From Russula earlei (taxonomy: Eukaryota > Basidiomycota > Agaricomycetes > Russulales > Russulaceae), in contig JAGFNK010000905.1 in NCBI GenBank assembly GCA_025769875.1, forward strand, positions 1-18,683: 18,683 nt of DNA, in the 5' to 3' direction. The notes under the pieces were generated by a model, which saw only the letters and a program-made list of their open reading frames with translations, had not been told where the DNA came from and ran no database searches. Both the position numbers and the translations under genes were made by a program. Of the stretch, positions 8,601-16,666 are shown piece after piece. How positions within the stretch are numbered: the first letter of the stretch is position 1; each line of letters opens with the position of its first letter.

Positions 8601-9082
8601 GGATTTCAATGGTTACTTAAACTCCAAGGATCAACTAGGGAATATGACCATTGATGAGTGGTGGGGTGTACATCTCTATCATGTCTTGTTATGGCAACAA
8701 CCTTATCATGAAATTGTAGTGGAATGCAGCTCGGTATGATGTCTGGGCATCTCTCGCACATGATATGCTCCCCATCATGGCATCATCTGTTTCCAGTGAA
8801 CGTGCATTCTCATCTGCAGGGATCACTATCACTAAACACTGTAACCAACTCAAACGAGACATTGTGGAGGCTCTACAATTTCTGAAATGCACTTACTGTC
8901 GTGATTTGTTGTTCTGTGAAGAGCCTAGCACTCAGTTCAAGGTGGATGAATCTGGAGATGTTGAGGAAGTTGTTGAAGATAACACAGATGAGGCAGGTTG
9001 GGAAGGAATGGTTGAGGATCTTGTTGATAATGAGGGCTTTGTGGATCATGATGAAGATGATGTATTCATGCAAGACATGTAG
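5671..9082 (+). pseudogene. hAT transposase with about 13 small introns (lightly degraded)
   Basis: The protein can be followed across introns at 6113-6163, 6344-6396, 6476-6531, 6733-6784, 6941-6994, 7224-7270, 7384-7435, 7584-7635, 7783-7830, 7960-8006, about 8221-8269, 8358-8412 and 8668-8719. All well-placed ones have GT...AG ends. Another intron is probable near 5950-6030. Landmarks in order are a BED-type zinc finger (CCIC ... HMQSSH, split by the 6344 and 6476 introns), VSLTCDAWQASN (first catalytic Asp, about 7016-7050), VTCDNATNN (second Asp, about 7281-7306), RCLAHIINLATQ across the 7384 intron, and the C-terminal hAT dimerization block MASSVSSERAFSSAGI (about 8777-8824), then an acidic tail ending at 9082. 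Lesions are single-base frameshifts near 6260 and 8290, a short frame-shifting deletion near 7185, TAG at 7277-7279 and TGA at 7566-7568. The start Met is uncertain; an upstream ATG at about 5620 is in another frame. It cuts and pastes the element when intact. Confidence 0.85.
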
Positions 9083-9117
9083 GTGACTGCTAGGGTCAAT
9101 ATATGTTGATTCCCTCT

Positions 9118-12100
9118 CTAATCTAAGTGGGTTGGTACAGTATTGTACATATGGGAAGGTTCATTAAGCAAAGGAATTGGGTCCATATGAAAATCTTGGA
9201 GAGAGCAGGTAAGGGTTGTATTGCTGGGCAGTTTCTGTTGAGAAGGGCGGTTGAGCCCATCGTTAGTGAGCGTGCGAGACGTGGGCGCCGGAATGCGGCT
9301 AGAATGACGGATGGCAGGAGCGGCGCTGTGGGTGTTACGTGTAGTTGAAGTTACAGTCATATTTGGGGTAGAGGAAGAGGGGCAGGGAATGGTAGAATAA
9401 GGTGTAAGGGATGAGTTCTGGAGGGGGGGTGGTGGTTCTAAGGTACTACGTTGCGGAGATGATGCTGAAGTTGGTAAGGTATGTGCCATGTTATTGGACG
9501 TAAAGGGGTGGTGAGGAAGGGAAGCGTCATCAGTCATGGAAGAGGAAGAGTGATCAGACAGGTCATGGACGGGGGGAGAAGTGTGATCAGTCAGTAATGT
9601 AATATTAGGTAAAGGGTGGGGAGCGGGTGGAGATAATGTAAGAACTGGTATAGATGATGGAAGTGGAAGTGTGGTGGGAGTAGTTTTGTCGGGTTTGTCG
9701 TTGTTTGTTGAGGGATTGGTGTTTGAAGTGGGGAAACGGAAGTCGGCGTGTACAGAGGATGTGGAAGGGGGGGGGTGTTGCCCAGTTGAGGCGGTTGCTT
9801 GAGGGGTGGGTTCTAGTTGCATGGGAATTTCATTTCAGGACAGTGCCTTATTGTTAATCAGTATTTCATTCAGATAAAGGGAAGACTCAGTAGCGTCGAG
9901 GTGCTCAATAAAGGTAACATGGAAGGAATTGAATACGCGATTTCTATACCTGTCCCATAGGCGATATGCCTTGGCGTTTGGAGCATACCCAATTAGAGTG
10001 CACTCAGTGGAGCATTGAAGGTTTTTAGCTTGTTTCCCTGGGATCAGTGCGAAACAGTGGGAGCCGATCTCACGCAGGTGGGAAATGGAAGGCTTGCGAC
10101 CAAACCAACTCTCGAAAGGTGTTTTACCATTAAGGGTTTTGGATGCAGTAAGGGTGGTGAGGTAAGTTGCGGTAGCGTTAAACTCATCCCAAAAGTTAGG
10201 GGGCGCAGCACAAGCGAGGCACATGCTGTGTGCTTTGTTCATTATCGTACGATGAAGGCATTCAGCCCTTCCATTTTGGAGGGAAGTGTAAGGGGCAGTT
10301 TTAAGGTGCTGAATGCCCAGGCAAGAGCACCATGCGGAGAAGTGGTTGGAGACGAGTTCTCCGTTGTCTGAGATGATGTATGTCACACAGAGGTTGGATT
10401 GATTTTCAACTGCGCGCCGCCATTCATTGAGTTTTGCAGCGGCGGCATCTTTTGTTGGAAGCGGAATTGTCCATACATAACTGGAGAAATCATCGATTAT
10501 ATTCATGGAGTATTGACAACTGGAACGTGACAAAATGGACATTGGCCCTGTGAGGTCAATATGAATGCGTTCGAAGCAGCAGGTTGCTTTAGGGCCTTCA
10601 CATGTTTTTGGCACAGGGGAATGAGTCTGTTTTCCAAGAATGTAGTGTTGGCATTTTGGTGGCAAGTGCGACAAGTTAATGGTCATACCATCGACGCAGT
10701 GTGACTGCGCCATGTCCAGGACCGTGTGAAAATTGCAGTGTCCAAGATGCCTGTGCCATGTGTCGATATCGGGGATTTGATGGGAAACAAGTGTGCGATG
10801 CGCCTTTAGGGTGTTGATTTCATACAGATTGTGTCTGGGCGAAAGGAGGCCAGAGAAAACAGTGACACCTGTTTTGTCAGTTACCCAGCAGCAGTTGCAG
10901 TTGAAATGCATGGTGTAATTCCCAGCGTGGTTTAACGATACGATGGAAAGTAAACGGATGGCAGCGTTTGGGATGTATAAAACGTTATTGAGGTGCACAA
11001 CAGTGTTACCATCTGTCTCAAATTCAACGGCTCCAACGCCTGTGGCGTGGACTTGCGATCTGCCAAGTCCGGTGATGGGGCATGGGGGTGTTGGTTGCAA
11101 TGAGACGAAGTCCGAGTAGCAAGGAGAAATATGGCATGTAGCGCCCGTGTCAAGAATAAAAGGAATTTGGGTGAGAACTGGAGGTTTAAAGTTGACTGAC
11201 ATGGGAACTGAAACAGAGGAAGTCGTGCTCGCAATAGTGTGGAGAGACCAATCAATAGATGTGGTCTGCATAGTGGGAGTTTTGATGGCAACAAAGGTGT
11301 GGTACTCGAAATCATTGCCAGTCAAAAGGGAAAGGGGGTCGGGGTGCGTTGGTGAAGGAGAGGGATAGTAAGAGATGCCATTGATGGTGATGGAGGGCAA
11401 ATCGGTACCGGAGGAAGGAGCGGAATCGTCGGTGGGGGAAGCGAGGTGTGCCGCATGCGCAATTGGTCGATTTCTGGAGTCGTTTGTCTTTGAGAAGAAG
11501 AGCTGCTGGGCTGCCCTTGCCTCTTCGACAGAGCGTCCAGCCATTTTTCCACCAGGGCTTATGCAGAAATTAGTGAGATGTCCCTCCTTTTTGCAATGAG
11601 TACAGTATGCCCGTTTTTGTGTAGTGGCAGCAGGGAAAGCAGAAGCCGCAGTTAATGGCATAATGCCTGTGGGGAGAGTGGAAGGGGATGTCCCATTTTG
11701 CGCATTCCGCTTTTTGATAAGGGCGTCTTCACTCTGGATGCATTGGATAATGGTAGCTGAGGAAAAATGGGGTTTGACGGAGAGAGATTGAATCTGAGAT
11801 TGTAGGTAGTGAAAGTTGTCACCGAGGGAATTGAGTATGAAGACGGAGAGGAGTTTGTCAGTGTCAATAGGACCCATGTTCGTGATCTGCTTGTGCAGGC
11901 AACAGATTTCAGAGAGGGTGGAAAGCAGGGGGCCATCTGGGAGGAAACGTATATCAAGAACATTCTTGATAGCGAGCATCTGGGCGTACAAACTGAGTTT
12001 TTCATGCCACTCTTTAAGGGCTTCGAAGATCTCGTGGGAAGTTGCGTTAGTGACTTTTTCACCCAAGAACTCATACTCAATGGTGTCAATGTGGCATAAA

Positions 12101-12402
12101 ATGAATGAGCACAAGGAATCGTCGTTATTATGCCAAATCCAATGCACTTTCGACTGAGTCTGGGCGTCTGGGCATGGCAACAAACCTTTGAGCCATTGTC
12201 GAAAACCTTGACCTTGTACCGCGAGGTCCAGTCGTTTGCTCCACTCTGACCAGTTAGATTTATCAAGGTCGAGAGTGAGATCTGCAGACCATGTGTTATC
12301 AGACATGAATTGCTCTGCGAGGGTGATTTCTATGTTAACCGGGTTGTCATTGGGGAGTGGGGTGGAAGAAGGAGTGATGGGAACAGGGACGGTTGTGCTC
12401 AT
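9118..12402 (-). pseudogene. Ty1/copia gag-protease-integrase polyprotein (RT absent, one internal TGA)
   Basis: A single minus-strand frame of 1095 codons runs from an ATG at 12402 (MSTTVPVPITPSS). It is broken only by TGA at 9835-9837 and ends with TAG at 9118. Domains by approximate residue: copia-type gag 30-250 (DKSNWSEWSKRLDLA...), CCHC zinc knuckle CTHCKKEGHLTNFC at 267-280, protease FILDTGATCHIS at 415-426, integrase zinc-binding WHRHLGH near 549-555 with CQHY near 584, and integrase core D615 (HIDLTGP), D679 (ISDNG) and E714 (NGRAEC). A Ser/Pro/Thr-rich linker with RTLTNDGLNRPS follows, where reverse transcriptase should start. The reading frame also extends upstream to 12876, but that stretch translates leader repeats, so 12402 is preferred. 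Tyr replaces the second zinc Cys. Sequence after 9118 turns into the hAT 3' region, so RT and RNase H are lost at this end. Confidence 0.9.
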
Positions 12403-13039
12403 AATTAAAAAAATATGCCAGAAATGACAGGAGAATGATGGTTTTGAGAATGGGGAAAAGAGTTGATGATTGACAAAAGGGAGACTGCGTTGACAGGGAC
12501 AATTGACAGTGATGTGTGACAGTGATGGAGATGACGTGATGGGAAAAGAGTTGACGATTGACAAAGGGAGATTGACAGGGACAATTGACAGTGATGTGTA
12601 ACAGTGATGGAGACAATGTGATGGGGAAAAGAGTTGACGATTGGCAAAAGGGAGACTGCGTTGGCCTGGACAAGGCCTGGACAAGTGACAAGTGATTGTG
12701 ACAGTGATGAAAAGGACGCGAGGGTTGACGGAAGAAGGATTAATGGGGACAATGGACAAGTGAGGGTTGACAAAGATAAGAGGTGACAGTGACGAACAGG
12801 ACATGAGGGTTAACAGAAGGAGGATGTAGACAAGCTGGCGTGGATGCCAGGGAGATGAGAAAGGTGACAGAGACAAGTGTGATGGAGTGAAGGGTTGACA
12901 GTTGACAGGAGAGGGATGTGGCCGAACTGGTGGGGGTGTCAGGAAGGCAAGAAAGGTGATAGAAAGGTGAGAAAAGTGACAGAGACAAGTGTTGACAATT
13001 GTCAGAAAAAGGATGTGGTGGGTTCAAGATTAGAGCTCA
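12403..13039 (-). other. Copia 5' leader, rich in TTGACA words
   Basis: This untranslated stretch lies between the primer-binding site and the gag ATG. On the plus strand the hexamer TTGACA occurs at least ten times, along with many GTGACAGTGATG-like variants. Part of it is an ordered tandem repeat (12453-12664). The open frame through it encodes only repetitive Ser/Pro/Leu-rich sequence and is not a convincing protein. Confidence 0.6.
12453..12664. repeat. Tandem repeat, about 83-88 bp unit, 2.5 copies
   Basis: Each copy begins GGGAAAAGAGTTGA and runs through GACAATTGACAGTGATGTG to GTGATG. Copies are at 12453-12540 (88 bp), 12541-12623 (83 bp, lacking a few bases around the GACTGCGT segment) and a partial copy at 12624-12664. 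The repeat lies wholly inside the copia leader. Confidence 0.8.
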
Positions 13040-13051
13040 GGGCCCATAACC
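13040..13051 (-). other. Copia primer-binding site matching the anticodon region of initiator tRNA-Met
   Basis: GGTTATGGGCCC on the minus strand directly follows the LTR end. Its complement GGGCCCATAACC is the conserved anticodon stem-loop sequence of eukaryotic initiator tRNA-Met, with the CAT anticodon inside it. Drosophila copia uses this half-tRNA priming mode. The abutting position fixes the LTR 3' boundary. Confidence 0.8.
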
Positions 13052-13246
13052 TATTGGAGCTCAGAAGTTGATGAGATGGGAGATAAAGGGATATATTTGA
13101 GATAAGGTTGTATGTGTGTTCTAACGTATCTTATATACGACAGTATGGAATGTATGAAGTAAGGATAGCATGATGTCAGGTATTGTAGTATGATGTCACA
13201 CTAGCAGACATTGTAGTAATGCCTAAGATCTAACCAAGATCTAATA
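13052..13246 (-). mobile_element. Ty1/copia LTR (195 bp) with internal sequence on both sides
   Basis: On the minus strand the LTR runs from TATTAGATCTTGG (13246) to CTCCAATA (13052). It is bounded by a polypurine tract upstream and the initiator tRNA primer site downstream, so both ends are fixed by function-linked signals. The ends are TATT...AATA rather than TG...CA, and they are still mutually inverted (TATTAG/CCAATA). A TATA-like TATATAAG lies near 13129-13136. A single LTR flanked by RNase H on one side and gag on the other implies a tandem junction or a permuted circular copy. Confidence 0.82.
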
Positions 13247-13257
13247 CTCCCCCTCAA
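13247..13257 (-). other. Copia polypurine tract
   Basis: TTGAGGGGGAG on the minus strand directly precedes the LTR start. This is the usual plus-strand priming site of copia elements, and it follows the RNase H reading frame at 13301-13584. Confidence 0.75.
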
Positions 13258-13300
13258 CGTCGGAGGGTGAGAACCCTTAAGATGGTGCATTTTTGCAACA

Positions 13301-13584
13301 TCAAGTCTGTTCCCCGTGGAGACCAAGGAGTAGGTGTAAACGAGTGAAGTCCGGTCGACAAAGAGGTTTGGTGAAGATGTCGGCGATGTTGTCTTTGGTC
13401 AGGACTCAAGCAATGGAGATGTCGCCTGCGAGCACTTGTTCTCTAACATAATGGTATTTGATGTGAATGTGTTTCACATGTGAATGCCACACATGATCTT
13501 CAGCAAGTTTTGATGCTGCGTCATTATTGCAGTAGATGGTTGTGGGGGTAGACTGGGTGAATTGAGTTTGTGAGAGCATGTCAC
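13301..13584 (-). pseudogene. Ty1/copia RNase H, C-terminal end of pol (fragment)
   Basis: The minus-strand frame reads TPTTIYCNNDAASKLAED, then VKHIHIKYHYVREQVLAGDI, then LTKDNIADIFTKPL, and finishes near LLLGLHGEQT with TGA at 13301-13303. These are the standard last motifs of copia pol: the IYCDN Asp motif, the KHIDIKYHFVRE block, and TKDNIADIFTKPL. A TGA at 13406-13408 lies where Arg or Ser is usual between SIA and VLTKD. The upstream side stops being copia-like at about 13584, next to a GC-rich stretch, so the reverse transcriptase and most of RNase H are absent. It precedes the polypurine tract and LTR in correct order for a 3' end. Confidence 0.88.
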
Positions 13585-13684
13585 ATGACCAAAAGCCGCA
13601 GCCTGAGCCGGGCCGGGCCTGGCCTGACCCTTCCACTAGCACGACGGACAGGAATGGATAAGTCCAGTCCACTAAAACTCAACT

Positions 13685-13719
13685 CAGTGGTCAATAAAGG
13701 TGAAATATATTGACCACTG
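13685..13719. repeat. Perfect 12-bp inverted repeat
   Basis: CAGTGGTCAATA (13685-13696) and TATTGACCACTG (13708-13719) pair exactly around an 11-base loop. Weaker pairing continues outward over about 9 more bases, including TCAA/TTGA. Confidence 0.7.
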
Positions 13720-14090
13720 AATTGACTCAGCTCAGATTACAAATTATTTTAAAACAATTGATTGATTTGTTGCCCTCTCCTCATGCATTGCATTATTGTA
13801 AATATGTCAACCCAAACAATTAGAACTTAGTCGAATGCTTAAGAGAGGGCAGCTCAGTGCCCAAGTTATGTAACCTAAGATGCAACATGAGTCGCCCCGA
13901 ATCACCAGGGGGATCATATACACTTAATTTGCCCGATCAATTTAGCCTTAGCAGACTCGGATAAACTTAACACAATGGCATATGTTAATACATGGATTTA
14001 TATTGAATAAATCGAGACATAAAGTGCATCCACAAATATGACACCAAATTTTAAATAGGAACGGTCTACTCATTACATGGCGATAATCGG

Positions 14091-14130
14091 CCGATGGGGA
14101 TCAATCGCACCCGATGGGGATCAATCGCCT
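14091..14130 (+). repeat. Two tandem copies of a 20-bp unit
   Basis: CCGATGGGGATCAATCGCAC (14091-14110) is followed directly by CCGATGGGGATCAATCGCCT (14111-14130). The copies differ only in the last two bases. Confidence 0.8.
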
Positions 14131-14491
14131 CGATGACAGAGACTGACCACACAGATTAAACTCAACGCGAAGATCTGGGCTTTACATTTTGTTACAATTT
14201 TACTCAAGCCAAATAATATAGTTAGCATTCTTATAATTGAATCTTGTTTGTATTTTCCCACTAAGAACCAAGTCTGTGTTGAAGGCAGTGGGCGGCGGCT
14301 TGCTGAGTTCGTGAAAACACACACAAAAGAAGGGACAAAACAGGTCTCTTGTTCCAAGGCGTAACTAGAGTTTCTACATACGAGACGTGATCTATGAGAG
14401 AGGGGGATATTGGGGGATTGGGGAGACAGAAAGACGCGAGTTGGGAGTGCGATACATGGATGTGGAACAAGACGAGCCAGAGCGATGAGCT

Positions 14492-14564
14492 GCAATGAAA
14501 GAGGGTCGAGAGCTGGCTGGGCAGCGGAGGTGGAACCAGTACGCAATGAAAGAGAGTCGAGAGC
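14492..14564 (+). repeat. Imperfect 22-bp direct repeat, 51 bp apart
   Basis: GCAATGAAAGAGGGTCGAG at 14492 recurs as GCAATGAAAGAGAGTCGAG at 14543, each followed by AGC. The copies differ at one position. No function is suggested. Confidence 0.65.
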
Positions 14565-14630
14565 AATGACGCAGGGCTGGAATGGGATGCCGCCTTACAG
14601 CGGGACACTGTGTGACGACGTACTAAAGAA

Positions 14631-16665
14631 TTACCTTGGACATGGAAAGCTTTGCGAGACAGCCGACGAGCTATACCTGGAAAGTGAAGATCCTTTTGGT
14701 GGATATCGTCCTCTATGCTTTTTGTTGAATGATAGACCCATTTCCTTTTCTACAGGACTATCATCATCTTTAGCCTTGCGCTTGCGGCAGCCCCTGCTGA
14801 ACGTTGGATCATGACCAACGATGTTCTTTGATAGGCTGCCATCATTGTCGGACCAATTTTTGGATTCCAGGTTCCGTGTTATGAGATTCAAGACCCATTC
14901 AGAAGAACAAAGCTTCTCGTGAGCATCCTGACCTCCGTCCAGACATTCCTCTCCGCTTGAGGTTCGGGCATAATTGATTTTGGGTTAATATCATCATAGA
15001 AGGTTTTAAGAAGGGTGCGCAACTCTTCAATGATCTGGCGGCATGGTTCCGGGACAAAACCAAACGAATCCGGGTGAAGCATTAGTTTGTGTAGGAAAGA
15101 TAGCTTTCCGTCACCGCCCCGGATAACACCATCTTCATCCACGTCTCTGTATCCATCAAATACACGTTGCATATCTTGTGATTGGCCCTCGATCGCAGAA
15201 TGTCAGCATTTCATGACAATATAAATAAGAACCCAGTAAAAGGATTCAATATCATCTGAAATTTGATGAGATCGAGCGTGAGGGTGTAATAAAAGTCCTG
15301 TTGATATGAACTGCCATGTACCCTGAACACGAAGTCAATTCGCCACGCATAGGGGATAAACAGATCATACCGTGCGGGAGTGTTGTCTCTGCTGGGTCAC
15401 ATCCACCCTCTTGGACATGTCCCAGTCGATCAATAAACCTGATCGATCTGGGGCGATCAGAATGTTTCCTGCGCTCACATCCTGATGTAAAATTTTTGCT
15501 TTGTCGTATGCGTCCGTATGAGCTGTTCCAAATTGTCAAACAACAAACTTAAACGTAACGCCAATCCTCACCGATCATAGCATCCCGAATGACCTGGCAT
15601 AGCTCCCGAGTCGATTGGAACGTACTCAGCGGCTGTCCGAGCGTGTTCAAGACAAGTCGGTAGTGGACATATCGTTTGACGCGCGGTGTACCGGGACACC
15701 AAATACGTTTGCGTTCGCCATCTTTCACATAGTCTTGCGTCCTTGTGCATTGTACGTCGAGTGAATGCTCCGGTGTCGACAGCACGTCGCCAGCTGGACC
15801 CAACTCCGGAATGAAACGCACTTTTGCTTCTAGTAAATCGCGATAAATATCCCCTTCTTTTCTCGATACCTGGGAAATTGGTATGCCAGTAATCTTTGAG
15901 GTAAACCAGTTTATTCCATTCGACGTCATGGCACACAAATCCAAACGTCGACCGACCAAAAAGGGTTTTCGTCTCCCATATTGGTTTCCATATGATATAG
16001 GGCTTCGGCTGTCCCGTCCATGGCATGATCGTCATTGACAAGAATCTGGCAAGGTCTTCAACTTCAATTTTCTTGACGTCCATGTATACCGCCAGCGTGG
16101 ACTGTGCATCACCAACCCCCTTATCGTTCTTCGAGACCGAGGTGACAGTGGTGTCGTATCCACGCTGGGCAAAAGTGAGAGAGTTGAGCCTCCAGATGAA
16201 TTCGGAAAGGGTGTTGGGATTTTTGGTCCAATCGAATATCTCGGTATAGATTGCACCACTGCGATCCCATCGCAGTAGTCACCCTTCTGCCTTTCCAAAG
16301 AGGATGATCGAGTAAGAGAAGACCCGAAACTGTGAACGATGGATAGAAGTGGCATAATGTGTGAGTTGACCACACACACGATACGCGCGCTCAGTCCACC
16401 TAACGTGACACTCGACCCCAGCCTCTCGCCTCATATGTGTAAGGTTGCGAAAAATGTCCTCTTTTCCCTTTTTGTTTTCGATCCACACATCGACTGCTCT
16501 CCAGTCCAGTGAGGTCAGCTGCTCGTTTTCCTGATGACCTTCCCTTTTCCGATAGATAACAATGTCTGGTCTCCCTAGGATTGCCTTATCTTGCTTGGCA
16601 GTGGGTGTTGACGAATGTGAGATTATCAGCGAGGGCCGGATGTTTTGATTGCCTGTATCTGTCAT
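14631..16665 (-). pseudogene. FunK1-type fungal protein kinase pseudogene, 5'-truncated by a retrotransposon
   Basis: The minus-strand gene has two short introns, 15523-15571 (49 bp) and 15323-15370 (48 bp), both GT...AG. N-terminal FunK1-type sequence includes DWRAVDVWIENKK and MRREAGVECHVRWTERAYRV (about 16390-16510), then LLRWDRSGAIYTEIFDWTKN. The kinase core has HQDVSAGNILI (catalytic loop, about 15435-15485), LLIDWDMS (about 15408-15432) and TGTWQFISTGLL at the start of exon 3. The C-terminus carries a basic RKRKAKDDD/KKHRGR stretch, possibly nuclear localisation. Lesions are TGA at 16279-16281, an extra A in an A run near 15866, TGA at 15203-15205 and a 1-base shift near 14930. The apparent start ATG lies one base from a G2 LTR, and the known family has more N-terminal sequence, so the true 5' exons are probably beyond that element. 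Known members (Pkinase_fungal family) are of mostly unknown biological role. Confidence 0.88.
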
Positions 16666-16666
16666 G
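16662..16666. repeat. Putative target duplication (TCATG) flanking the G2 3' LTR
   Basis: These 5 bases abut the LTR inside the FunK1 sequence and include its apparent ATG codon. The second copy should lie beyond the other LTR, outside the window, so this is a prediction. Confidence 0.4.

Larger units (their letters stand above)
5358..9110 (+). mobile_element. hAT-family DNA transposon, 5' end present, 3' end missing
   Basis: The element starts near 5358 with TAGTGATGTGCAAGGCTC, which resembles fungal hAT terminal repeats from general knowledge. A GC-rich subterminal region carrying repeated AAGCC words follows. The transposase gene fills 5671-9082. No reverse-complement terminal repeat is visible after the gene. 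Minus-strand copia coding sequence begins by 9118, so the 3' terminus has been removed or displaced. The right boundary given here is approximate. Confidence 0.7.
13585..14630. other. Gene-free stretch with short repeats
   Basis: No protein with recognisable similarity is visible on either strand. It opens with a GC-rich run of GCC/GGGCC words (about 13585-13620) of unknown origin, possibly another transposon end. It then contains a 12-bp hairpin (13685-13719), a 20-bp tandem duplication (14091-14130) and a diverged 22-bp direct repeat (14492-14513 and 14543-14564). The small open frames here are low-complexity and lack family motifs. Confidence 0.6.

Noticed and set aside
12403..12876. N-terminal extension of the copia frame up to an ATG at 12876
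   Set aside because: It translates the leader tandem repeats into low-complexity Ser/Pro/Leu sequence. The gag-like sequence begins at the ATG at 12402.
14121..14608. Overlapping minus-strand open frames of 115-141 codons
   Set aside because: They have low-complexity composition and reflect the direct repeats at 14492 and 14543. There is no family motif or splice context.
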